A DNA stretch of 64,000 nucleotides from Hawksworthiomyces lignivorus (Eukaryota; Ascomycota; Sordariomycetes; Ophiostomatales; Ophiostomataceae): the NCBI GenBank assembly GCA_002917075.1, contig NTMA01000040.1, positions 1 through 64,000 on the forward strand. Direction: 5' to 3'. Below, in pieces: positions 54,856 to 64,000 of the stretch; positions within the stretch are counted from its first letter, which is position 1, and each line of letters begins with the position of its first letter. The notes under the pieces were generated by a model. It saw nothing but the letters and a program-made list of their open reading frames with translations, did no database searches and was not told where the DNA came from. Position numbers and translations under genes: made by a program.

Positions 54856-57800
54856 GTTCGACGGGGTCAGAGAGAGCGAGGTGGGAGAACCAGATGGTTG
54901 GAGAACTCAAAAGACAACGGACGGCAGCTGTTAGCCAAAGTGTGTGGTTTTGGAAGACGTTTCCTGTGCTCTCCAAACCATCGCCCATGGCATGCCCGCT
55001 GTCCTTCTACCAGCCAATTTGTCCAGATCGGGGCTCGCACTGTTGGCGACGACACAAGTTCCATGCAGACAACGGTCGCAGCTGGGGAACTTACCTCTGC
55101 CTTTGCGCCTGCAACCTGCATCTTTCTCCTGCGCCTTCTTGCTGCGCTTACTTAGCTCTCAGCCTTTCGCTCGGCTTGTATCTTTTTGTCCCAACTTGTC
55201 GCTCTTTGTTTCTGTTTTCTTTTCCTTCAGCCCGCCTTCCTTGCGCCTTCGGCCAATCAGCTCGCGTTAGACAATTCGACACCTACACCGTGACTCACAG
55301 CCCCTGACCTAGACGAATAACAGCACCTCACCGAGAGCTCCAGTTTGTTGTTCATCGGCTCCGGGTCTCGCTTAACTCGAGCAATTAACGTATTCTCGCC
55401 AATTTCAACTCGTTCGAGTATTATGGAGCATGCAAGCTCTTTCCTTTTTTTACTCTAGCGACTTACGAGTGTGCTGCTGTTTTCTTATCTTTTTGTTGGC
55501 TTTGGTTGTTGGTTTCCAAGTCTTCGAAACCAATCTTCTTCGTTTGTCTTTGATCCTTCGCGCCTCATGTTGTTCCCAGTGGCACCAGGTTGGCAGCGAG
55601 GCGGGTCGAAAATGGGAGGAGGGTGCTCTGTCTGTGCCATTTCTGCCCCCAAACTTTACCGTCTGGGGCAATCGACAGAGGGGGCCAGCAACGAGTACAC
55701 GCACTGCTGCATATGGCCTGCCTGCAGCTGCAGAGCAAGAATACGACAAAACACGCTGTATCAACAATGCCACAAAGAAGACAAGCCGATACTGCTACCA
55801 GTTGCAGCATCTTCAAATTGCGGCCCCGCCTGCACAATGCATACCACCCTCCGTGCCTTACCCTCTTCTTTTCGTATCTGCCTCTCTCCTCTTTCTTTTA
55901 GCTTCCCAATGAAGACTTGGTCTTCACATTTCCTTTTTTTCTTCTGCAATTTTTCTTTTGCTGGGATCTTCCCTTTTATTTACGACTTATTGTCATCTAT
56001 TGAGCAAGGTGTCAGGATGGTGCTACAATGCATGGGATTTAATGGGATTTACTTGGGATATACCTTGACTGGAATACTATGGACTGGCTACTATTAGGTT
56101 GGGATTCTTTTTTGGGAAATTTGGCGTATCATCAAACTGTCTTTCGTCTTTTTCTTGGTGAAACTTGGACATTCGCTTTCTATTGTTGTTTTCTGGTGAA
56201 CAAGGTGTATTCTGGACTCGCACTGAAGGATTTACAAATTTCGAGATCACGTATATTTTGCCTCTGAGTGTCAACTGTGTCAATGTCATGCCGCAGAGCC
56301 GAGTGTCGTTCGTTTCGCACAAGAGTTTATGCATCGTACTTTCGTATTTTGTGCGTTATTCAATGTGCTCAGTTCAACCTAAAGGAGCATCGTGCATTTA
56401 CTTGGCCTGCATGCTCAGCAGATGCAGTTATCCATTTTGTTAATGCTCCAGCTCAACTAGGTGACGATGCAATCCACACCTAGGCAGCATGTAGGCAAGG
56501 CACGACATGGCTAGAGAAAAGATCATCGAGTAGTGATCTTCCTCTGAACTGGCAGGTACCCAGTGCATATGCATATACGGCTGCGAGGAGCAAGGTGGAG
56601 GAGTAAGGTGCAAGAGCCATGCTGGCTGTCTCTGCTCAAGTTAAATTTGATACCAGAAAGGAACAAGGCTAGAGCTTTTGCGGACCTTGTAGTGGCACCA
56701 TGCATCATGCTCTGTGCTCAACCGGCACTAATCCCTGCTGTTGGCTTGCTCTTCCTGCCTTTCTTATCAAGCACCAAACTGCCACTTCAGCAGCCTCTTC
56801 TCTTTCTCAATGCCCTCTTAACCCGCAGACGGCACAGGATTCCTACCCCGTGTGCTCGCCGTGAAGGAATTGCAGATGGGCGCACGTGGGCCACAGAATA
56901 CATCCGTTGCTCTTCTCAGCCGTTCTGCAACTTCGCAATGGATTCTGGAAGAATTGAGTAGTCATAAATCCTTGCTGGAAGTCTACGTCATTCGCCCTTC
57001 CATGATACGAGATGTTTGCGCAGTTTGGCCTGCTATGGTGATAAGTACCCGGTCGGTCATCTCTCGTATCTAGGTCCATTTTCATATCGCTATCGGAGCT
57101 GCAGAAGGGTATGAGGAAACTAACAAAAGCAAAAGCAAATAGAAAAAAAGGTAACGATGCTCCCAAAATAAACACGGATACGTCCCACACCTTTCCTACG
57201 TATCTTCAACAATGTATCAGTGCTCCTTACTGGTCGCCCTCTCCAAGAGATTTCTTTTCCCTTTCTTTGGGACGCCATACTCCGTCTTTGGCCTTCTACA
57301 TGAAGAAATTTTGTCTGACCACGGTGGGTTCCTGTCTGATACTACCTGCGCACAGTCCAGTTCATGGGGGTGGAAAAAAAGGTGCATGAGAGTGGAGAGC
57401 CTTCTCCGTTCCCCTGCAAGCCTCTTTGCTTTCCATCACAATATGACAACCAAGACTGACCAAAGGAGGGGGCATTCCAGGTGAGAAAACCATCATCGCG
57501 GCAAATGCTCGCTCAACACAACAAGACCAGATACGCAGCAAAAGCGACAACCACACAACTCCCCGCTTCCCATGTGTTTCGCCCAACATTGCCCCCTCAT
57601 GACCAAATATAGACACACACCCCCGCCGTGGCCTTTCCCCTTTCCCAAGAGAATGGGGTGTACCCTCCTCCGGCATTTGTGTTCTTGATTCGCACATGTG
57701 TACACTGTGAAGCAAGGCAAGGAGAGGAAGATGCGCGTCCCTCCCTCTATTCCTGAATTGGGCCATTGCATATTGCTGACAACTGCAGACTTCGGCGTCA

Positions 57801-58190
57801 ATGAAATCCTGCACATCAAGACAGTGGCGCGAAGGAAGAGGCGCAATAACTTTCCCGCATTCAATAGTCAATGCTGTCGTTGCCTGATCCAAAATTCCGG
57901 ATGACTGCATTTATGATGACAATTCTTTGGAGATTACACGGCAGCCTGAGTGGGGAGACACAAAGAGACCGAACAGTCCGGCCAGGCAGCCCCATTGCCA
58001 TTTTTCTCAAACAGCTGACACATAGGAGGACCAACCATGGGATATTTTATAAAAGATGATTGGTAGGCGGCAGGCCTCATATTCGCTGTAAACCGAATCT
58101 TGACAAATCCATCGACGCATTCGCATACCACACCTTTGTCCTATGGCAGAATACATCCGCCGTTACATGCCGGCGCCGGCGCCGGCGGGA
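54856..58190. other. Right part of the gene desert (3.3 kb)
   Basis: Downstream of the micro-ORF the plus strand stays T/C-rich to about 56.0 kb, then becomes mixed. Frames such as 55430-55912 are open but have no recognisable domain. It ends at the 3' side of EXO70. Confidence 0.45.
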
Positions 58191-60233
58191 CTAGTACAGC
58201 CCAACGAAAACAGCAGAGATGGACGACTTGTCGTACTTGACGTATTTGCCCTTGCCTTTGTCGACGTCGTGGTAGCGGTCCCAGAAGCGGTTGTAGAGCG
58301 GCTCCAGCATCTGCTGGATGTCGCGGGCAAACGCCTGCCGGACCTCCCTCTCCATGCTGAACTGCCTGTGCTTCGCCACCATGTCGTCAAAGGCGGCATT
58401 GAACGCCGTAAACTTGCTTTTGATGTTCTCTTTGTCCTTGGACGACAGGCCCTTGAGAATAGAGGCCGAGTCTACGCCGCCCTGACCCGACGTGGGCCGC
58501 TGCCCGCCGCGGTTCGTGTGGATGACGTCAAAGAGGTGCATGGACACGTCTTTGCACGTCTCCGTGTACAAGGCAGTGGCCTTCTTGCGCCACGGCTCAA
58601 GCACGGCGGCCTGTCGGGATTCGAGCAGCGACGCGAGGTCCGAGTCCCGGATCATGCGCTCGACGATGGCAACGCTGTTGGCCAAGAATACGCCGACGAC
58701 GGGCTTGCGCCCCAGCGCCGCCCGCGCGCGGACGTCCAGCGACGAGAGGAGGTTGTCGATGGTGTCGGTGCAGTAGTGCGCAAAGATCTCGCGGCCGTCG
58801 GCGCCGACGTCAAAGGACGCCAGGCTGGGGATGGTGTCGGAGGCGGCGAGCCCGCGCTGCGCGGCCGCAGAGCCGGAGCGCCAACCGCCGTCGCCCAGCG
58901 AGATCATGATGCTGGAGATGGGCCGCAAAAAGTCGACCATGGTCTGCAGCCGCTGCATGGTCTCGGACACGATGGGCACCGGCGCGCCGTCCAGAGGCAG
59001 CGTGGGCAGGGCCGTGATGCGGCGCTTCGTGTCGTCGAGCAGCTCGCCCAGCGACGACTTGGCCGTCTCGCGCACGGGCTTGAGGGCGGCCGCCAGCGAC
59101 GACTTGAGCTCGCCGGTGCGCGTCTCCAGCTGGTTAGACAGGCCGGATATGATCTCGACTACCTCGTAGGCGAGGTAACAGTCGGTCTGGGGGTGGGTCT
59201 TAATGTGGCCATTGAGCTCGCGCAGCGTGCGGGCCAGCTCGGCCAGGGCGTTGTTGCAGGACCCCTGGAACACGGGGGCCCAGTCGTCGCGCGTAAAGAT
59301 GCTGCAGATGTTTTCGTACTCGGCCAGGAAGAGGCCCTCCATGGACTGCGCGTACATGCCGAGGCCGTTGGTGCCCGCCCGGTAGATGGCATCCGCGTTC
59401 TTCTTCTTGGCCGTGTTCACGCTCGCAGCCGCCAGGTTCTTGAGCGTCCCGGCCACGTACGGCCCGCGTATGTCTGCGTAGATCCGGGCGACGGGCGAGT
59501 CCTGCGACGACAGCCCAGAGGCGCTGTCCTGCTGCCGCAGAGAGGCCGACAGGTGGGCGTTGATGAGGCCGAGGCGCGAGGTCGTGTCTTGCGAGAGGAG
59601 CGGAAATGGCTTGTTCTTGGTGACAAAGTGCAGCGGCTCGATCTCGCGCGGCGTCTCGGCGCGCAGCAGCTCGTCAAAGTAGCCCTCGAGCTGCGCGTTG
59701 CCCGACTGGATCAGCCGCTGCAGCTCGCCGATCGTCTGCTGCGTCGCGCGGATGTTGGAGGCCCGCATCTCGCCGAGCGACCGCTCGAGCCGCTGCACCG
59801 ACGACAGGTACTTTGGCAGGCCGACCTTCTCCGGGCCGACGCGGATGATCTGCTCTTCTTCGTTTTTGCTATCGGCCGGCTGCCGCAGCCGCTCGATGGC
59901 GGCAATCACATTGTCAATGTCTGCGAGGGAAAAGAAAGATCCTAGTCAGCCAATCCGCCACATGGCAGCTAGAGATAATTTTCCACAAAGATACGTACTG
60001 TGCCCAAGAGTCTGTAGCCGTTTCGTCTCGCCGTTCAGGGGTCCGGCGACCTCGCGCACGCTCTTTCCCGTAGAGTCGAGGCGATTGAGGCAGGCCTCGA
60101 TCTTCTTTGTCAACTGCGTCGTCTTCTCCAGGCGCGAATTAAGCACGTCGACCTCGGCCCGCACCTCCTCCTCGGCGGCGTGCCGCTGGCCGAGGCTGCT
60201 GGTGGACCCGCTGGGCGTCAGTCCCACGGCCAT
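58191..60233 (-). CDS. EXO70: Exocyst complex component EXO70
   Basis: Two exons on the minus strand: 60233-59999 and 59920-58191 (654 aa; GTACGT donor, CTCGCAG acceptor, phase 1). The join gives LQTLGHNIDNVIAAIERL, an expected continuous helix. I chose MAVGLTPSGSTSSLGQRHAA as start because fungal orthologues begin MAVGL; the frame continues upstream to an ATG at 60446 (MTTYRDANSLSPPSATK...), adding 71 Ser/Thr-rich residues that read like leader sequence. Typical segments include AEVDVLNSRLEKTTQLTKKI near the N-terminus and the C-terminal YNRFWDRYHDVDKGKGKYVK with the final YDKSSISAVFVGLY. The C-terminal basic region binds PI(4,5)P2, tethering secretory vesicles at the plasma membrane and hyphal tip. 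Downstream is the desert; upstream the aminotransferase lies on the same strand. Confidence 0.93.
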
Positions 60234-60853
60234 CATGCGGATCCGGGACGCGAGGAACGTGTAGCGCCGCGACGTGGCCGAGTAGTTGGTCGAAAACGAT
60301 GTTGCGGTTGTTGGCGTGGACGGAGTAGGTGAAAAGAGTCGGCGCCCCGTCGGCGACGGCAATGGAGAGGATGAAGAGAGGCTGATGGTCGTCGTCTTTG
60401 TTGCAGAGGGAGGCGAGAGAGAGTTGGCATCCCTATAGGTCGTCATCTTTTTTGGTGGCACCCCCCCTGGCGTTGTTTGGCCGCACCTGACCCAAATAGG
60501 AAGAGAGACGCTGCAGACACCGGAATTACAGCATTCCGAGACACGCTACCAAGGTTGCGCCAGCACTAAACCTTTGGCGAATCAGTGACGACGGGCTCTC
60601 TCTGCGCTGCAAAAGAAACCCTCGACCAAGAACAAATTGATGAAGATGGCGATGATGCACAGCTACAAAAACCAGAGAGATGAACAGAAGATACCAGATT
60701 ACGGATGTCTCTCATTCATTTAGCTTGGATTAATTATCTATGTTGTCGCGCTGCATTCTACCAAGCCGTCCGGGCCATCGATTTTTCCGTCATTGCCAAT
60801 ATATAGAGATCGACGTGGCTTCAGTTACATGTCGCAGTTATACTATGAGCTTT
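60234..60853. other. EXO70 5' region and aminotransferase 3' flank
   Basis: No separate gene. The part 60234-60446 is open in frame with EXO70 and could be translated if the upstream ATG is used. Confidence 0.5.
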
Positions 60854-62463
60854 TCACGACTTGATGGTGGGCTTGCCCGGCATGGCAGCAAAGTAGTCCT
60901 GCACCAAGCGAGCTACAGTGTCCGCAATTTTATGTATGTCGCTCTCCGTCACATTATACGGCGGAGAAATGATGATGTGGTCGCCGGAGACGCCGTCCAC
61001 GGTGCCTGAGCCTGGATAGACGGCAATGCTATACTGCGCTTGAAGACCCAGCTCGGCGAGCTCCATGGCGACGTGTCTCTCAACTGGGAAGGTTGTGGCT
61101 GTGGCCTTGTCGGCAACGAACTCTATTCCCCAGAAGAAACCACGTCCTCTTATGTTGCCCACGTTGGGATGATCTCCGAGCTTCTCGGTCAGCAGCTTAG
61201 GCAGGACTTCGCCCAGCTTGCGCACGTTAGCGACAAGATTCTCTTCAGCAACGATCTTCTGCACAGCTACAGCCGCAGCACAGGCCACGGGGTGTCCCTG
61301 GTACGTGTGTCCGTGGACAAAAGACCTAGATGCATGACGCAACGGCGGTCAGCAAATGGGACTTTGCAGGGAATGATGGCCTGGTCATTGTCCGGCTTAA
61401 CGACTTACCCTGTACCTTTGCTGAGAGTATCAATGACGCCTCGGCTGATAAGCACGCCTGCGACCGGCTGATAGCCGCCACCAAGGCACTTTCCGATGGT
61501 TTGGATGTCGGGCGTTACGCCCTCTTGCTGCCAGGCGTGCATGGTGCCGGTGCGACCCATACCGCACATAACTTCATCGAGGATGAGCAGGGCGCCGTAC
61601 TTGTTGCACACTTCCCGGACGGCCTTGAAATACCCCGGCAGAGACGGGACGCAGCCGAGAGCCTTTGATTATTAGAATTTTGTGAAGCCGCACATGTTTT
61701 TTTTTTTTTTGTTTTGCTGTGCAGGAGCAGCACTTACAGCGCCAACCACCGGCTCGGCCACAAACGCGCAGACGGTCTCTGGGCCGACCCTCTGGAACTC
61801 GGCGTCCAGCTCGGCGACCAGCCGTGCCACATAGGCCTCGTCGGATTCCGTCTCGCCTCCCTGGCTCTGCTTTCCTCGGTAGGCAAAGCACGGCGAGACG
61901 CGGGAGGTGTTGGTCGGCAGAAGCGGCTCAAAGTTCTGCCGCCGGAAGCGGTGGCCGCCCACGGAGAGCGAGCCGATGGTGATGCCGTGGTAAGAGCGGT
62001 TGCGGGAGATGAAGCGCGTGCGGGCGGGCTCGGGGGTCTCCTTTTCCAAAAAGTACTGGCGCGCCAGCTTCATGGCGGCCTCCATGGCCTCGGACCCGGA
62101 GCAGACAATGTACGCCCGCGCCATGTGGCCGTCGGTGGAGTCGACGAGGAGGCGGCAGAGCTCCTCGCAGGCCTGGCTGGTGTAGAAGGTGGTGGAGCAG
62201 TAGGCGATCTCGCCCATCTGCTTCATGGCCGCCTCCACCACGCGGCGGTCGCCGTGCCCGATGCAGGCGACGGCGGCGCCGCCGCAGGCGTCAAAGATGC
62301 GGCGGCCGTCGTCGAGGACCAGGTAGCTTCCCTCGCCCCGCTCAATGGACGGAAACCCCTGGCGGAGCTGCCGGTGCAAAACCGCCGACTCGGCGGAGGC
62401 CGCCGGCGCAGGTGCGGCGGCAGCAGCAGCAGCGGGAGCCCCGTCAACTTGCAGAGAAGACAT
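60854..62463 (-). CDS. Class III (PLP-dependent) aminotransferase
   Basis: Three exons on the minus strand: 62463-61738, 61662-61409, 61325-60854 (483 aa; GTAAGT donors in both introns, AATCAAAG and CATCTAG acceptors; phases 0 and 2). Start MSSLQVDG is followed by an Ala/Pro-rich stretch and GSYLVLDDGRRIFDACGG, GGAAVACIGHG and IVCSGSEAMEAAMKLARQYF (PLP phosphate loop). RNRSYHGITIGSLSVGG, LLILDEVMCGMGRTG (Asp near 271) and TIGKCLGGGYQPVAGVLIS (Schiff-base Lys near 300) are diagnostic; SFVHGHTYQGHPVACAAA begins the last exon. The class includes GABA, ornithine and DAPA aminotransferases; the substrate cannot be decided from these motifs. No clear targeting or peroxisomal signal (C-terminus TIKS). 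The first intron carries a poly-A run in the sense strand. Confidence 0.88.
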
Positions 62464-64000
62464 GATTGTATATAAATATCGATTGGGTATTTATTTACTC
62501 TTCTGTGCTGTGCACAGTTATAGAGGGAGGTCTAAGTCTTAGACGCAGAGATGTGTATAAGAGAGAAGCGCAGGATGCAAGTGTGGAGAAATGATAACAA
62601 GCCAAGCAACGATGGGTGAGTTTGTAGGTTGTAAGTTGCTAAGTTCACTTAAAAGACTAACACTTGGTTAGAACTAATAAAACTAGTAAGGAATAAGGTC
62701 TTAGCTGCATAGATATAGCGCTGCAGGAGTTAGACTTGCTAAAGTCTGAGTTCCGAATGGGAAAGCCGACAAAATGGAACACCAGGCGAAGCTAACACTG
62801 GAGAAGCAACCAGTGCCGACGACGGAGCAAGCAAGCAAGTCTGCAGACGAACTAGCTTGCAAGCTTTCAGCCTTGAAAACACAGGACGATGCTTTCTCCG
62901 CATTGACCTGTTCATTTTTTTTTTTTTTTGTTTCTTTTCTTCTTTTCTCTTTCTATCATTATGAGGCGCCGATGTAAAGAAATCTCCGCGCAAGGGGCTC
63001 TCTTCTCCCGGGCAAGAAACAGGAAATGCAGCGAGTTGTAGAGACAGAATTCGTTTGCATGCATCACAAGAGAAGCTAATAGAGAAAAGGAAGTTGCCGG
63101 GCAGAATGAAACCTATATTCGTGATATAATATAATAGGTTGTTGGGCACACCTCATCGACTGCATGCCCAATGCACATATTCACAGAAGGGGAAAAGGGC
63201 AAAACAAAGAAGCAGGCGATCAACATCATATAAATCATGTGTCTGTGTAAGTGCAAGAGTACATACTTGGAAAAGCAGGGGCAGATAGTAAGCTCTTAGG
63301 GAATCGCTTGGAAGAGACGTTCTCGCCCCATTATGTGAGCAGCCTCTCTTATTCTTTTTCCACGCTGCTTCTCTTGCGACTTTTCATTTCTTGGAGTGCC
63401 TCTCATGTTGGCGATTCACGACATCTGATGCCCGACGACATCTGCTGGTTATCAGCATCACAGCGACTACGACCGAACACTGCCACCACATTGACCTATC
63501 TGTTACTGTGCCATGCTTCTGGATTTCCCCCTTACTATATTCCCCCTCCTTTTTCTAGCCTATCGTCTTGCTGCAGATTAGGTGCATCCGCCCATCGGAC
63601 TCAGAAGTGCGTGTCCTTAACTTCCTTTAATTCCATCCAGTTGAAGTTGCGATGAAGAATCCTCAACACATATCCCTCCCCACAAGGAATAGGTCTGCCC
63701 TCTTTTTCGTCTGATAATACGGAGTATTGGCGGAGATTGGATGAGGAATGCATGGGTAAGACATTCTTGAGAAAGGCTCTTCTAGAGCCAGGAGAAGCTG
63801 TCCAGTCCCGCCGCATAAAATATAACCGCTGGATGTTAACCACCACGTGCTTGAGTGCACTTATGACCACATCTGAACGCAGCCTGAGCAGCCAAGCGAT
63901 GACGCATTTTGCTTCGCCTAACGGAAAAGGTAGAACATCTCATGTGCAACGCGATGCTACCATTTCTTGTTCTATCTCTCCTGTTACTTCTTGTGATCCC
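62464..64000. other. Right-end intergenic region, no gene seen
   Basis: AT-richer with T runs (62918-62930) and one TACGGAGTA copy at 63718-63726. Open frames such as 63251-63655 have no recognisable content. A gene may begin beyond the edge. Confidence 0.5.

Noticed and set aside
55430..55912. 160-codon plus-strand frame downstream of the micro-ORF
   Set aside because: ATG-started and with a hydrophobic start, but no domain and overlapping frames of equal quality; not enough to call a gene.
1..64000. CRISPR arrays, prophage, bacterial operons or a secondary-metabolite cluster
   Set aside because: No regularly spaced repeats, no PKS/NRPS/terpene synthase motifs and clear eukaryotic gene structure throughout.

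Overview
The window is nuclear DNA of a filamentous ascomycete, most likely a Sordariomycete and possibly Hypocreales (order-level placement is inference). Support: short spliceosomal introns with GT..AG ends and CTAAC-like branch points, GC-rich coding sequence between AT-richer intergenic stretches, CT-rich 5' leaders, a dispersed single 5S rRNA gene, and a set of typical fungal orthologues. I see no prokaryotic feature, no CRISPR array, no secondary-metabolite cluster and no intact transposon.

Layout. 1-13.8 kb: mitochondrial ribosomal protein mS43/Rsm26 (minus, cut by the window edge), a low-complexity polyQ/polyN/polyD protein (minus), the thiamine pyrophosphate carrier TPC1 (plus), a MICOS Mic26/27-type subunit (minus), mitochondrial intermediate peptidase OCT1 (plus), and a small secreted WSC-domain protein with a GPI-type tail (plus). 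Four of these six act in mitochondria. 14-19.6 kb: a broken proline-rich reading frame over a long polypurine tract, then two head-to-head paralogous F-box proteins. 19.7-30.3 kb: translesion polymerase REV1 (minus), RED/IK-type spliceosomal protein (plus), inosine-uridine nucleoside hydrolase (plus), PYM exon-junction-complex factor (minus), and QCR9 of the bc1 complex (plus, five tiny exons). 31.8-43.7 kb: GCN5 acetyltransferase (plus), the giant N-recognin UBR1 (plus), and the WDR5-type COMPASS subunit SWD3 (minus) with an SR-rich N-terminus. 44.2 kb: a 5S rRNA gene (minus). 46.3-47.5 kb: an unrelated F-box protein (minus). 47.5-58.2 kb: a gene desert of more than 10 kb whose only supported coding unit is a 41-residue, seven-cysteine peptide at 54.73 kb behind a TATA box and an ATG-free CT-rich leader. 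58.2-62.5 kb: exocyst subunit EXO70 and a class III aminotransferase, both minus. 62.5-64 kb: no gene seen.

The genes are mainly independent housekeeping units. Two adjacent chromatin genes (GCN5 for SAGA-type acetylation, SWD3 for H3K4 methylation) flank UBR1, and RED and PYM both belong to splicing or post-splicing biology. Splice junctions were placed by eye from reading-frame continuity, family similarity and donor/acceptor sequence; none was checked by transcript data. The most promising undescribed items are the cysteine-rich micro-ORF with its long non-coding surroundings, a repeated intergenic 9-mer (TACGGAGTA), the covarying 5S rRNA gene, the divergent F-box pair and the three ubiquitin-binding motifs of REV1.
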